The notes: a model not told the origin generated them from the sequence alone. 64,000 bases of DNA from Sporosarcina cyprini (GCF_022048975.1 NZ_JAKMHX010000030.1:1-64000); one strand, 5' to 3'. Shown: positions 8,078 through 16,998, counted from the stretch's first letter. Numbers and translations: made by a program.

Positions 8078-9271
8078 TTAATTCGTTTGCAAGTGGCGGC
8101 GATATCTCCATGCGCAGAGAGCCGAAAGGGCAAGTAAAGCGGCCGCCAGCATATACACAAAACGCGCGCCCGCCCATTCGGCAATCGCCCCGAAAGCCAA
8201 GGATCCCGCCGCGAACAAAATGGATACGATGGTTTGCTGCACGGCATAGATGGCAGGCAATTCTTCAGCCGAAGCCGATTTTTGCAAACATGTATCGATT
8301 GAAATGCCTTTCCACTGCTGAAATACGCCCGTGCATCCGACGAGAACGAGGGCGAACCATGGCCAGGCTGTCATCCCAAAAAGGGCGGTCAGCAGGCTGA
8401 TGCCGAATGAGGACACCAAAATGGCCCGTTGCAAGGATCTCTCGATAAGTGGAGCAAAACGTGCGCACAGGATGCCCCCTGCCAGCATGCCGATGAAGAA
8501 AGCGGTATTGATATATCCCCACCAAGCCTCGTTTTTGGCGAGCACTTCCGTCACAAACACATAGAGGATGGAGGCGATCCAGACGACGTTAGCCAGTGCT
8601 TCCAGTGCAATGAGAATATGCAGCGTCCGATATAAAGGCCGCTTCCATACAAGACGCCAGCCTGCCGTCAATTCACCCGCGGCCTTTTTTTCCCGTTTGA
8701 GCGGAGTAAATTTGACTGGATCAGAAATTCCGGCAAGCAGGGCAATGGCGAACAGATACAGCGTACCTGTCAACAAAATGGCGAACGGGCCCGTTGTCAA
8801 CGCGACAATGCCTCCGCCTGCAGCCCAGGCGCCTAAATTGACGGTTTCGGACACGACAGAGAAGAAACTGTTGGCCTTCACCAATTCCTCCTTTGGCACA
8901 AGTCGCGGCAACATGGCATGGCTTGCGGGAGCCGCCCAGCCGTCAAGAAACGCAATGGCAAACACAAAGCTTAATAAGACAGTCACACTTGTCGTCCCGG
9001 CGGCATAGAAGGCTAGCGACCAGAGCATGATCGTTTTCAATACTTGGGACGTGACGAGCAATCTTTTTAACGAAAAGCGGTTGATCAGAAGCGGAGAAAG
9101 GAAGCCGCTTCCAAAGCGTCCCATCATATTGACGAATGGAACGAGAGCGAGCACGAAAGGCGAATTGGATTGCCCATATAAAATGGCAATCAGCCCCACG
9201 ATGTAGAATATGTCACCGCAATCGGCAATCGCCTGGCCCATCCATAAAAAACGGAAAGATCGATGTTTCAT
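8078..9271 (-). CDS. MFS-family exporter
   Basis: A 397-residue integral membrane protein with about 12 hydrophobic segments and the MFS layout of two six-helix halves around a basic central loop (near 'TPLKREKKAAGELTAGWR', about residues 195-212). It starts 'MKHRSFRFLWMGQAIADCG', typical of the MFS_3 (MefA/YfiS-like) group, many of which export macrolides or other hydrophobic compounds. The substrate cannot be told from sequence. AAAGGGG lies upstream of the ATG at 9271. It is transcribed opposite to both neighbours. Confidence 0.8.
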   Translation of the reverse strand: MKHRSFRFLWMGQAIADCGDIFYIVGLIAILYGQSNSPFVLALVPFVNMMGRFGSGFLSPLLINRFSLKRLLVTSQVLKTIMLWSLAFYAAGTTSVTVLLSFVFAIAFLDGWAAPASHAMLPRLVPKEELVKANSFFSVVSETVNLGAWAAGGGIVALTTGPFAILLTGTLYLFAIALLAGISDPVKFTPLKREKKAAGELTAGWRLVWKRPLYRTLHILIALEALANVVWIASILYVFVTEVLAKNEAWWGYINTAFFIGMLAGGILCARFAPLIERSLQRAILVSSFGISLLTALFGMTAWPWFALVLVGCTGVFQQWKGISIDTCLQKSASAEELPAIYAVQQTIVSILFAAGSLAFGAIAEWAGARFVYMLAAALLALSALCAWRYRRHLQTN

Positions 9272-9445
9272 TCATTTGCAGCCCCTTTTCAATCAAATTG
9301 GTTCTTTGATGAAAAGAGAAGACTTACACTGCTTTTCCTACCTCCTTTTCTATTAGGCAAAGCGCTTGTTAATGAATGATAAAAGTACTTTCCAAATGCG
9401 TAGCAACAGACAGTCGGAAAGGGGTTGCAGAATGAAAGACATCGG

Positions 9446-9616
9446 TTAGTCCCGTTGTGATTTTTTTAGGTCGGCCAGATCCTCTTCCAGCTTTTCGATT
9501 TTCTCCATTAAGCCGGAGGAATGAATGGCGCTGCGAACGACCCAGACCAAGACAAAAGAAAAGAGGACAAAAGCAAAAATTATGGTCAGGATGAAGGTTG
9601 TTACATCCAGCGGCAT
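9446..9616 (-). CDS. Small membrane protein with cytoplasmic coiled-coil tail
   Basis: A 56-residue protein. ATG 9616 is preceded by GAGAGGTG at 7-nt spacing. Residues 6-29 are a single hydrophobic helix ('FILTIIFAFVLFSFVLVWVV'). Residues 36-56 are a charged heptad-like helix ('LMEKIEKLEEDLADLKKSQ') ending at the stop. The layout matches the small one-TM plus coiled-coil proteins common in Bacillales. No family name or function is assigned. Confidence 0.7.
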   Translation of the reverse strand: MPLDVTTFILTIIFAFVLFSFVLVWVVRSAIHSSGLMEKIEKLEEDLADLKKSQRD

Positions 9617-9690
9617 GATGGGGCACCTCTCTTTCTACTATTCATTATCTTATCATATGACTGCCAATTACAGGAAGGGAGCTAACAACA

Positions 9691-10023
9691 ATGATTCGGG
9701 ATCGAGGAAACATTAAATGGACAGCTATGATGCTTCCAGAGCATATTCAGCAATTGCGGGATTGGCAGGCGGAAGATGGAAAGCTGGCAAGGGAAACGCC
9801 AGATGAGCAGCAGCTGGAGGAGTGGGATTATAAGATCAGCAACGCAATGGAAGGGGGAATGGCGGTCTCTATCGAGTTTTGGCAAGGGACAGATGTCAAA
9901 GAGGCACAAGGGTTTATCCAAAAGTCCGACAGCCTGCAAGGGGTGCTTCAAATCGGCATGGAACCAGGGAAGGCACATTGCGTGCCGTTTGTCGATATAA
10001 AAAGTATTTCAGAAATCGAATAA
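9691..10023 (+). CDS. YolD-like protein
   Basis: A 110-residue cytoplasmic protein that starts 'MIRDRGNIKWTAMMLPEH', the hallmark of the YolD-like family. GGAAGGGAG precedes ATG 9691. In B. subtilis yolD/yqjX-type genes are usually next to Y-family polymerase genes (uvrX, yqjW) and are thought to act with them. Here the polymerase ends 1.65 kb upstream with two minus-strand genes between. No LexA-like box is evident before this copy, so it is not clear that the two are co-regulated. Confidence 0.82.
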   Translation: MIRDRGNIKWTAMMLPEHIQQLRDWQAEDGKLARETPDEQQLEEWDYKISNAMEGGMAVSIEFWQGTDVKEAQGFIQKSDSLQGVLQIGMEPGKAHCVPFVDIKSISEIE

Positions 10024-10114
10024 TTTAAGTTTCGTACCTTTTCTATTGTTCAGACTTTTGGTAGACTATTTGAGGACAACATAGAAAGAGAGAGAAAAGG
10101 GTAGGGGGAGTCAT

Positions 10115-11869
10115 GTGAAAGTTTTAGTTCAGCTAAGCTGGTTTTTTAAGCAGCGTAGGAAGCAGTACGGTCTCGGCATTGCTGCGCTTGTATTCGTTTC
10201 CTTGCTGCAGTTGCTGCCGCCGAAGATCATCGGTTTCATAGTCGATGATATTACAAAAGGGACGTTAAGCTCTTCCGAACTGATCAAATGGCTGATCATC
10301 TTGGCAGCGGCAGGCGTGCTCATGTACATATCGCGCTATTATTGGCGTGTCATGATTTTCGGGTCCGCCGTCCTGTTATCAAGGACGATGCGGGAAAAAT
10401 TATTTAACCATTTTACGAGAATGTCACCGTCATTCTATCAAAAACGCCGTGTCGGGGATTTGATGGCGCATGCGACAAATGACATCAATGCTGTACAACA
10501 GACGGCCGGAATGGGGATCTTGACACTGGTCGACTCCATTTCAACTGGCGGTTTCGTCATTTTAACGATGGCCTTGACGATTAACTGGAAATTGACAGTG
10601 ATCGCTTTAATTCCATTTCCGTTCATGATTTTCCTGACAAGTTATTATGGGCGGCTGCTCCGAAAGAAATTCCGTTTTGCCCAGGAAGCTTTTTCAAGCT
10701 TAAATGATAAGACACAGGAAAGTATTTCGGGCATTAAGGTAATCAAGACATTTGGGCAGCAAAAGGAAGACATCCAGGATTTTACGGAACTATCAACGGA
10801 TGTAGTCGAAAAGAACATGAGAGTGGCCAAAATCGATGCATTATTTGATCCGACAATCACTGGAATTTTCGCAATATCCTATATACTTTCGTTCTTTTTC
10901 GGAACGAAATTCATCATTGCGGGAGATATGTCAATCGGGGATATGGTGGCATTCAGTACATATCTTGGGCTGTTGATATGGCCAATGCTTGCGTTCGGCT
11001 TCCTGTTCAATATCGTGGAACGCGGGAACGCCTCGTACAGCCGGATTTCAGAGCTTCTCTCCATCACGCCTGAAATTCAAGACGTGGCAGGCGCGATTGC
11101 TGTTCGGCCAGAAGGCGATTTGCACTTTGATATCGATGAATTCAAGTTTCCGGAGGATGAAGCACCTGCCTTGCGTGATGTCCATTTTACATTACGACGG
11201 GGAGAAACACTCGGGATTGTCGGCAAGACCGGTTCAGGGAAGACCGCCATCCTGAAGCTTCTACTACGGGAGTTTGAAGGATACAAAGGAAGCATCGTGT
11301 ACGGCGGACATCCGATCAATCAATACAAACAGCAAAGTTTACGGAGTTCCATTGGATACGTGCCGCAAGACCACTTCCTCTTCTCAACGACTGTCGCAGA
11401 AAATATCGCATTCACCAATCCAAAGGTCGATCGTGAGAAAGTTTACGAAGCAGCTCGGCTCGCCTACATCCATGAGGATATTTTGGGGTTTGCGGAAGGC
11501 TACGAAACCGTCGTCGGAGAACGGGGTGTTTCCCTGTCGGGTGGCCAGAAACAGCGGATTTCCATTGCCCGTGCCCTGATCATGCAGCCGGAATTATTGA
11601 TTTTGGACGATTCATTATCAGCAGTAGATGCAAAGACAGAGGAAGCGATTCTGGAAGCATTGAAGCAGACGCGTACCGGCGAAACGACAATCATCACGTC
11701 TCACCGCCTGAGTGCCATCCAACACGCTCATAAAATCATCGTCTTGGAAGAAGGGACTATTATCGAGGCTGGTACTCATGATGAATTGATTGCACTAGAA
11801 GGCAAGTATAAAGAGATGTACGACTTGCAGCAACTCGAAGTGCTCGTTGAACAAGGGGGTGAGGAATAA
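10115..11869 (+). CDS. Heterodimeric ABC exporter subunit, YheI/BmrC-like
   Basis: A 584-residue half-transporter with an N-terminal six-helix exporter domain (1-310) and a C-terminal ATPase domain. Visible motifs are Walker A 'GIVGKTGSGKTAILK', signature 'VSLSGGQKQRISIARAL' and Walker B 'LLILDDSLSAVD'. The residue after the Walker B aspartate is Asp instead of the catalytic Glu, so the ATP site built on this subunit is degenerate, as known for BmrC. The signature is canonical. The start is GTG 10115 after GGGGGAG. The stop overlaps the next start by one base, so both halves are made together. Its B. subtilis relatives export drugs; the substrate here is unknown. Confidence 0.88.
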   Translation: MKVLVQLSWFFKQRRKQYGLGIAALVFVSLLQLLPPKIIGFIVDDITKGTLSSSELIKWLIILAAAGVLMYISRYYWRVMIFGSAVLLSRTMREKLFNHFTRMSPSFYQKRRVGDLMAHATNDINAVQQTAGMGILTLVDSISTGGFVILTMALTINWKLTVIALIPFPFMIFLTSYYGRLLRKKFRFAQEAFSSLNDKTQESISGIKVIKTFGQQKEDIQDFTELSTDVVEKNMRVAKIDALFDPTITGIFAISYILSFFFGTKFIIAGDMSIGDMVAFSTYLGLLIWPMLAFGFLFNIVERGNASYSRISELLSITPEIQDVAGAIAVRPEGDLHFDIDEFKFPEDEAPALRDVHFTLRRGETLGIVGKTGSGKTAILKLLLREFEGYKGSIVYGGHPINQYKQQSLRSSIGYVPQDHFLFSTTVAENIAFTNPKVDREKVYEAARLAYIHEDILGFAEGYETVVGERGVSLSGGQKQRISIARALIMQPELLILDDSLSAVDAKTEEAILEALKQTRTGETTIITSHRLSAIQHAHKIIVLEEGTIIEAGTHDELIALEGKYKEMYDLQQLEVLVEQGGEE

Positions 11870-13656
11870 TGTCCATTGAAAAACAGCCTAAACTGACAGC
11901 AAAGGATCAATGGATCGTATTCAAGCGGTTATTGAGATACGCCATTCCTCATAAGGCAAGCATTACGGTCGCGCTGATCCTGCTCGTCTTGACGGTAACG
12001 GGAAGCATCGTAGGCCCGTTGCTCATCCAATCATTTATCGATAATTATCTGACGCCGCTCGATTTTCCAAAGAAAGAAGTTATGACGCTGGCGCTTATTT
12101 ACATCGGGCTTCAATTGTTCATAGTCGTTGTCTCGTATTTCCAATCGCTACGGTTCCAGGCGATTGCCTTGAAGGTCATCCAGCAAATGCGGATTGATGT
12201 ATTTACAAAAGTACAAGGACTTGGCATGCGCTACTTTGACAAAACGCCTGCAGGCAGTATCGTATCACGGGTAACCAACGATACCGAGTCGATCAAGGAA
12301 ATGTTTGTCAGTGTAATTGTAACGTTCCTGCAAGCGATCTTTGTCATCATTGGCGTCTACTTCGCGCTGTTCTCCCTTGATGTGAAACTTGCATTCATGT
12401 CAATGGGATTGCTGCCGTTATTTATGATCATCGTCATTGTCTATCGCCGGTATAGTGCGGATTTCTATCAGGATATCCGTGAACGGCTCAGCCAACTGAA
12501 CGCCAAAATAGCGGAGTCGCTGTCTGGCATGGGCATGATCCAGGCGTTCCGGCAAGAGGAACGGCTAGCGAAGGAATTCGATGATATCAATGAAGGTCAT
12601 TACCGGGCCGGTATGCGGAATATTAAATTCGACAGCGTGTTGCTAGGGCCATTCATCGATTTGCTGTACGCTATCGCGATCGTCTTCGTCCTCGGCTATT
12701 TCGGTTTTATGTCTCTGGAAAGTGCCGTAGATGTAGGGATCATCTATGCGTTCACTACGTTAATCGGCCGGTTGTTCCAGCCGGTTCAGCAAGTCATGCA
12801 GCGTCTATCCATTTTCCAGCAAGCACTTGTTTCTGCATCCCGTGTGTTCAAGCTGATGGATGATACGGATATGGAACCGAGTCAGACGGATCAAGCGAAG
12901 CAACCGATCCAAGAAGGGACTATCGAATTTCGCGATGTCACGTTTTCCTATGACGGCAAAAATAATGTATTAAAGAATATTTCATTCACTGCAAACGCAG
13001 GGGAAACGGTCGCCCTCGTCGGCCATACCGGAAGCGGAAAGAGTTCTATCATCAACTTGCTTATGCGTTTCTATGAGTATAATCAAGGGGAAATTCTGGT
13101 GGACGGCATCTCGCTGAAAGACTATCCGAAAGAGGAGCTCCGCCAAAAGGTCGGTCTCGTCTTGCAAGATCCGTTCCTGTTCTACGGGGATATTGAAAGT
13201 AATATCCGTCTTCACAACAAGGAAATGACAGGGGAAGAAGTACGTGCGGCAGCGGAATTTGTTCATGCGAATGAATTTATCGAAAAATTGCCAGATAAAT
13301 ACTCGCAGAAAGTGACAGAGCGCGGATCAACGTTCTCCAGCGGTCAACGCCAGCTCGTCGCCTTCGCCCGCACAATCGCAACCAATCCGAAAATACTTGT
13401 CTTGGATGAAGCGACCGCCAACATCGACACGGAAACGGAAGTCGCTATTCAAGCGAGCTTGGAAAAAATGCGAAAAGGCCGGACGACCATTGCAATCGCC
13501 CACCGATTGAGTACGATCCAGGATGCCGAACTGATCTTAGTGCTGCACCAAGGAGAAATCGTCGAACGGGGCAATCATCAGCAGCTCCTCGCACAAAAAG
13601 GGCTGTATTACATGATGTACCAATTGCAAAATGGATTGCTGGATGATGCCATCTAA
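11869..13656 (+). CDS. Heterodimeric ABC exporter subunit, YheH/BmrD-like
   Basis: A 595-residue partner of the preceding gene, with six membrane helices then an ATPase domain. It has Walker A 'ALVGHTGSGKSSIIN', a divergent signature 'TFSSGQRQLVAFART', and Walker B 'ILVLDEATANID' with the catalytic Glu in place. Together the pair has one competent site (this subunit's Walker A/B with the partner's canonical signature) and one degenerate site, as in asymmetric heterodimeric exporters. The start ATG overlaps the upstream TAA. A strong terminator follows, closing a two-gene operon. Confidence 0.88.
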   Translation: MSIEKQPKLTAKDQWIVFKRLLRYAIPHKASITVALILLVLTVTGSIVGPLLIQSFIDNYLTPLDFPKKEVMTLALIYIGLQLFIVVVSYFQSLRFQAIALKVIQQMRIDVFTKVQGLGMRYFDKTPAGSIVSRVTNDTESIKEMFVSVIVTFLQAIFVIIGVYFALFSLDVKLAFMSMGLLPLFMIIVIVYRRYSADFYQDIRERLSQLNAKIAESLSGMGMIQAFRQEERLAKEFDDINEGHYRAGMRNIKFDSVLLGPFIDLLYAIAIVFVLGYFGFMSLESAVDVGIIYAFTTLIGRLFQPVQQVMQRLSIFQQALVSASRVFKLMDDTDMEPSQTDQAKQPIQEGTIEFRDVTFSYDGKNNVLKNISFTANAGETVALVGHTGSGKSSIINLLMRFYEYNQGEILVDGISLKDYPKEELRQKVGLVLQDPFLFYGDIESNIRLHNKEMTGEEVRAAAEFVHANEFIEKLPDKYSQKVTERGSTFSSGQRQLVAFARTIATNPKILVLDEATANIDTETEVAIQASLEKMRKGRTTIAIAHRLSTIQDAELILVLHQGEIVERGNHQQLLAQKGLYYMMYQLQNGLLDDAI

Positions 13657-13684
13657 ATCGTAGTACCTTGAAAGACATACTTCA

Positions 13685-13727
13685 GGCGGCAAGCAAACTC
13701 AACTAAGGGTTTGCTTGCCGCCTTATT
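13685..13727 (+). terminator. Strong rho-independent terminator
   Basis: The 14-bp perfect stem GGCGGCAAGCAAAC/GTTTGCTTGCCGCC is followed by TTATTGTTATT. It ends the ABC exporter operon. Confidence 0.8.
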
Positions 13728-13843
13728 GTTATTGGGAAGAACAAAGCGAAAAGCGGCCGGGGGAATGTTGCATGTCATATGCATTCAAGTGTAACGTAAT
13801 AGCTCATTTTTTCATGCAACATACCGATATGACTCGGTAGCAA

Positions 13844-13962
13844 TGTAATTTGGCACGCAGCAGGAGTGATTTGGCGAGTTGGACCTGTAATTTGGCGCAA
13901 AGCTGTACTGATTTGGCATGCTTGAGCTAAGCCGCAGTGGCAAGCTGACGATGTAATTTGGC
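13844..13962. repeat. 21-bp-period degenerate tandem repeat (TGTAATTTGGC)
   Basis: The core T(G)TAATTTGGC / TGATTTGGC ends at 13854, 13875, 13896 and 13917, exactly 21 bp apart, with one more copy ending at 13962 (45 bp on). The flanking 10 bp of each unit vary. It sits in the 450-bp gene-free gap between the exporter operon and ccdA. The same gap also has a 10-bp inverted repeat, ATGTTGCATG (13765-13774) with CATGCAACAT (13813-13822). Confidence 0.7.
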
Positions 13963-14178
13963 GAAAAGGTAATATGGTACGGATGCCTTCATATTTTGAT
14001 GAGTGAGGTATGGTTTTCCGGCAAGGAGTGCCAAACTAGTTACTGCAAACAAGAGGCCATGTTCTCGCTTTCATGCAAATTGAAAATCCGAATGTCATAA
14101 ACTGTTCACAGTTAAAATCAACGTATTTCCGCTATGGATTTGGTACGATGGGGAGAGAATAGTAAAGGGGAGAGAAGG

Positions 14179-14889
14179 ATGACTACTGATTTGAATGTGT
14201 TTCTGGCGTTCGGTGCCGGATTTTTAAGTTTCATTTCACCGTGTGTGCTGCCTTTGTATCCAGCATTTATATCGTATATTACAGGCATGTCGATCGATGA
14301 TTTGAAAGGCGATTCCAAGCGGATGAGCCGAAATGGAATGCTTCATACGATCTTTTTCTTGCTTGGATTTTCGGTCGTTTTTGTCTTCCTTGGTTTCAGC
14401 ACATCGCTCGTTGGTAACTTTTTTGTGCAGTACAAGGATATACTCCGCCAAGCGGGCGCCATCTTTATCGTCTTGTTTGGACTAATGGTCATCGGTTTGT
14501 TCAAGCCTGATTTCTTAATGAAAGAGCGACGTCTGCAATTTAAAAACAGACCGGCCGGCTTCTTGGGAACTGCATTGATCGGCCTTGCATTTTCAGCGGG
14601 CTGGCAGCCATGCATGGGGCCAATCATAGGAGCGATCATTGGACTGGCTGCAGCAAATCCGGGCTCTAGCATGTTATATATGATGATGTATGTATTAGGG
14701 TTCGCAATCCCGTTCTTTATTTTATCATTTTTCATTACCCGTCTCGGATGGATCAAACGGCATAGTAATTTGATGATGAAAATTGGCGGTTATGTTATGA
14801 TTGCTTTCGGATTTTTGTTGTTTTTCGATGGAATCACGTATCTCACCAGCTTGCTGAGCCCGATTTTTGGTGATTTCCAAGGTTTCTGA
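14179..14889 (+). CDS. ccdA: Cytochrome c biogenesis thiol carrier CcdA
   Basis: A 236-residue polytopic membrane protein of the CcdA/DsbD-beta family. It carries reducing equivalents from cytoplasmic thioredoxin across the membrane to keep apocytochrome c or spore thiol-disulfide proteins reduced. The redox cysteines are in 'FISPCVLPLYPAF' (about residue 24) and 'SAGWQPCMGPIIGA', both with the usual prolines. ATG 14179 follows GGGGAGAGAAGG. It begins an operon with a thioredoxin-like gene and ccdC, matching the B. subtilis ccdA locus except for the middle gene. Confidence 0.92.
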   Translation: MTTDLNVFLAFGAGFLSFISPCVLPLYPAFISYITGMSIDDLKGDSKRMSRNGMLHTIFFLLGFSVVFVFLGFSTSLVGNFFVQYKDILRQAGAIFIVLFGLMVIGLFKPDFLMKERRLQFKNRPAGFLGTALIGLAFSAGWQPCMGPIIGAIIGLAAANPGSSMLYMMMYVLGFAIPFFILSFFITRLGWIKRHSNLMMKIGGYVMIAFGFLLFFDGITYLTSLLSPIFGDFQGF

Positions 14890-14909
14890 TTGGATAGGAG
14901 GAACAACCG

Positions 14910-15239
14910 ATGAATGAAATCGGATCATATGAGCAATGGAATGAAATTATAGAAAAAGAGCCGCAACTCCTTCTTTTTGTCAAAACGGACCATTGTTCCG
15001 TCTGTGAGGGGCTTTATCCGCAAGTGAAAGCGCTCGACGATCAATTCCCATTTCCTTTCTATCAAGTAAATGCAGCGCGTGTGCCTGAAATTGCGGGACA
15101 GTTATCGTTATTTACTGCTCCCGTCGTACTGCTTTATCATTACGGTAAAGAAATGGCGCGCTTCGCCCGTTTTGTTCAGATGGACCAGCTCACACGCCGC
15201 ATGCAGGAGCTCGTGGAACGGGGGAAGGAAGATGCTTAG
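14910..15239 (+). CDS. Thioredoxin-like protein with CSVC active site
   Basis: A 109-residue thioredoxin-fold protein with no signal peptide. The redox motif CSVC is in 'KTDHCSVCEGLYPQ' (about residues 27-30), and the cis-proline is in 'LFTAPVVLLY'. AGGAGG precedes ATG 14910. It lies between ccdA and ccdC and overlaps ccdC by 8 bp. The likely role is a cytoplasmic thiol partner of CcdA; that is inferred from position. B. subtilis has a response-regulator-like gene (ccdB/yneI) in this slot instead. Confidence 0.82.
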   Translation: MNEIGSYEQWNEIIEKEPQLLLFVKTDHCSVCEGLYPQVKALDDQFPFPFYQVNAARVPEIAGQLSLFTAPVVLLYHYGKEMARFARFVQMDQLTRRMQELVERGKEDA

Positions 15240-15750
15240 ACTTCAGGAATGGATTGACTATGTTTTCAACACGATTCCATCAGTTTATTTAATTGTCGGA
15301 TCAACGGTTATCTTTCTTTTTATGGGGACCATGGCATTTATTGTCCGAACAAGAGCAGCCAAGCGGCCGATTTCCGCCAAACGGATCATTCTTCCGCCGC
15401 TCTTCATGTCGACAGGCGCATTGATGTTCCTATTTGAAGAATTCCGTGTGCCTCTTCCACAAGTGTTGGAAGCAGTGGCAGTTGGTTTGTTGTTTTCTCT
15501 TATTTTGATTAAAACAACGAACTTTGAGAAGAAGGATGGATTGTTGTATGTGAAGAAGTCCAAAGCATTCATTGTCATTCTTTTGAGCCTGCTCGTCATC
15601 CGTCTGGTGGCCAAGCTCATATTGAGCAGTTCCATCGATGTGGGTGAATTGGGCGGAATGTTCTTCCTGCTGGCATTTGCGATGATTCTTCCTTGGCGCA
15701 TCGGCATGTTAATTAAATATGTAAGAATTCGAAACCGAACAGCAGAATGA
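15232..15750 (+). CDS. ccdC: Cytochrome c biogenesis-associated membrane protein CcdC
   Basis: A 172-residue protein with about five membrane helices, of the CcdC/YneJ (DUF1453) family; 'TRAAKRPISAKRIILPPLFM' is a typical conserved loop. ATG 15232 follows GGGGAAGG and overlaps the thioredoxin-like gene by 8 bp, so the longer upstream frame is not used. Its molecular role in the ccd locus is not established. A strong terminator follows. Confidence 0.82.
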   Translation: MLRLQEWIDYVFNTIPSVYLIVGSTVIFLFMGTMAFIVRTRAAKRPISAKRIILPPLFMSTGALMFLFEEFRVPLPQVLEAVAVGLLFSLILIKTTNFEKKDGLLYVKKSKAFIVILLSLLVIRLVAKLILSSSIDVGELGGMFFLLAFAMILPWRIGMLIKYVRIRNRTAE

Positions 15751-15764
15751 TTTTCAGAAACAAT

Positions 15765-15803
15765 AATCGTCCCTTCTTATAATGAAGAGGGGACGATTTT
15801 TTT
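15765..15803 (+). terminator. Rho-independent terminator of the ccd operon
   Basis: AATCGTCCC pairs with GGGACGATT across a short AT-rich loop, followed by seven T residues. Confidence 0.88.
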
Positions 15804-15857
15804 AGCTCAATATTTGATTCGTAGAGAATTCGTTATTTTTACTGATGGAATCAAAAC

Positions 15858-16058
15858 TCAATCGTTTTCCTTTTTCCAACTTCGAAAGGTTACAAGCTCT
15901 ACGAAGCCATAAGACACTATCATTGATAAAATAGGGACAACATAATGCTTGGGTGGCCCAAATAAAAAAATTACAACGATGAAGCCTGTAATGAAAAGGA
16001 ATGTGTTTACGAGATACGATTTTTTCCTAGATTTAAAATAGAGTAACGCCTTATTCAT
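15858..16058 (-). CDS. Small membrane protein, unknown function
   Basis: A 66-residue protein with two hydrophobic segments (about residues 17-35 and 42-57) between basic ends ('YFKSRKKSY' and 'RSWKKEND'). GAAGGTG lies 5 nt before the ATG at 16058. No recognised family. It is convergent with the ccd operon. Confidence 0.55.
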   Translation of the reverse strand: MNKALLYFKSRKKSYLVNTFLFITGFIVVIFLFGPPKHYVVPILSMIVSYGFVELVTFRSWKKEND

Positions 16059-16160
16059 TGTTCACCTTCGATTATGTTATTGATTGAGAATATCAAGATA
16101 AAGCGACAGAATCAAATAGCAATATTTACATGCATCAGAGAATCAACAGTGTGCCCAAAA

Positions 16161-16210
16161 GAAAAGAGGCTGTCCAACATCGATGGATCGACGTTCTGGA
16201 CTGCCTCTTT
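16161..16210 (-). terminator. Terminator, possibly bidirectional
   Basis: AAGAGGCTGTCCA pairs with TGGACTGCCTCTTT. On the minus strand it is followed by TTTTCTTTT, just after the yneK-like stop. Confidence 0.65.
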
Positions 16211-16214
16211 CTGC

Positions 16215-16640
16215 TTATTCGAATAAGTGCTCGTACGGCTTCATATCCACTTCCATGGATGTCAATTTCTTAATCAGGAATTTGTGATCCCGCTTCGGCG
16301 TGGCCACAATATATCCCCGGATAATATGGTCAAAATCAATTGTCTTCGCACGATCTTCCAGGGCAATCTGCCCGATTTTGGAAGCGATTTTCTGTTTGGC
16401 TACATCGCGAAACAATTCTGGAACAGGACTAACAAGCTCATTCAGAAGCTTTTTGGAATCCTCATTCCAAAGATGAAGGGATTCATTAACATAATGTTCT
16501 TCCCAATCAAGCGTCGATTTGCCATCCGCTTTCGGAAACACCTTCAAGAATTTACGGAACATGAAGTAGCCGCCGATGCCAAATAAACCGACTAGGACGA
16601 TACACCAGAATACGATGAACCACATAAACCAATCCTGCAT
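16215..16640 (-). CDS. YneK-like DUF2621 membrane protein
   Basis: A 141-residue protein with one N-terminal membrane helix (about residues 4-28) and a cytoplasmic-type domain containing 'STLDWEEHYVNESLHLW' and 'IRGYIVATPKRDHKFLIKKL'. It matches the B. subtilis YneK family in length and style, and sits at the syntenic place after the ccd genes. No function is known for the family. Confidence 0.7.
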   Translation of the reverse strand: MQDWFMWFIVFWCIVLVGLFGIGGYFMFRKFLKVFPKADGKSTLDWEEHYVNESLHLWNEDSKKLLNELVSPVPELFRDVAKQKIASKIGQIALEDRAKTIDFDHIIRGYIVATPKRDHKFLIKKLTSMEVDMKPYEHLFE

Positions 16641-16757
16641 TTGTCTTCACCTCTTCCTCACTTCCCCTATTATAAAAGGAATTGAGAAAAATTTCATTAA
16701 CAATGTATCCTTTTCCTTTGCCTGTTTCTATATAACAGGTGAAGGGAGGTGGAGCAC

Positions 16758-16976
16758 ATGGCAACATTGGAATTCAGAGGCGCTATCGGAAAGGTGTTTT
16801 TTGACGGAGGGCTGACGGAGGATGGCAAGTTAATTCGCAAGGCCAAGTCATATCGCAATATCGCGCAAGGGGTGAACGCGGCAAATCTGTACAACGCCTT
16901 ATCACAACTGGCGCAGTTTTCGGAGCGAGCCGTCGTGGGAATGGAGAAGGTCGAAACATCGGAAGTCGTCAATTAA
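16758..16976 (+). CDS. DUF1659-family small protein
   Basis: A 72-residue protein that starts 'MATLEFRGAIGKVFFDGG' and contains 'KAKSYRNIAQGVNAANLY', which fits DUF1659. GGGAGGTGG lies upstream of ATG 16758; a longer frame from GTG 16749 is unlikely. It is followed 22 bp later by a DUF2922 gene and then a YvrJ-type gene, a three-gene set often found together in Bacillales. Function unknown. Confidence 0.72.
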   Translation: MATLEFRGAIGKVFFDGGLTEDGKLIRKAKSYRNIAQGVNAANLYNALSQLAQFSERAVVGMEKVETSEVVN

Positions 16977-16998
16977 AACGAAAAGGAGAGGGTAAGAC

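Noticed and set aside
13844..13962. CRISPR-like spacing of repeats
   Set aside because: Units are only about 11 conserved bp with 10-bp variable parts, far too short for repeats and spacers, and no cas genes are near.
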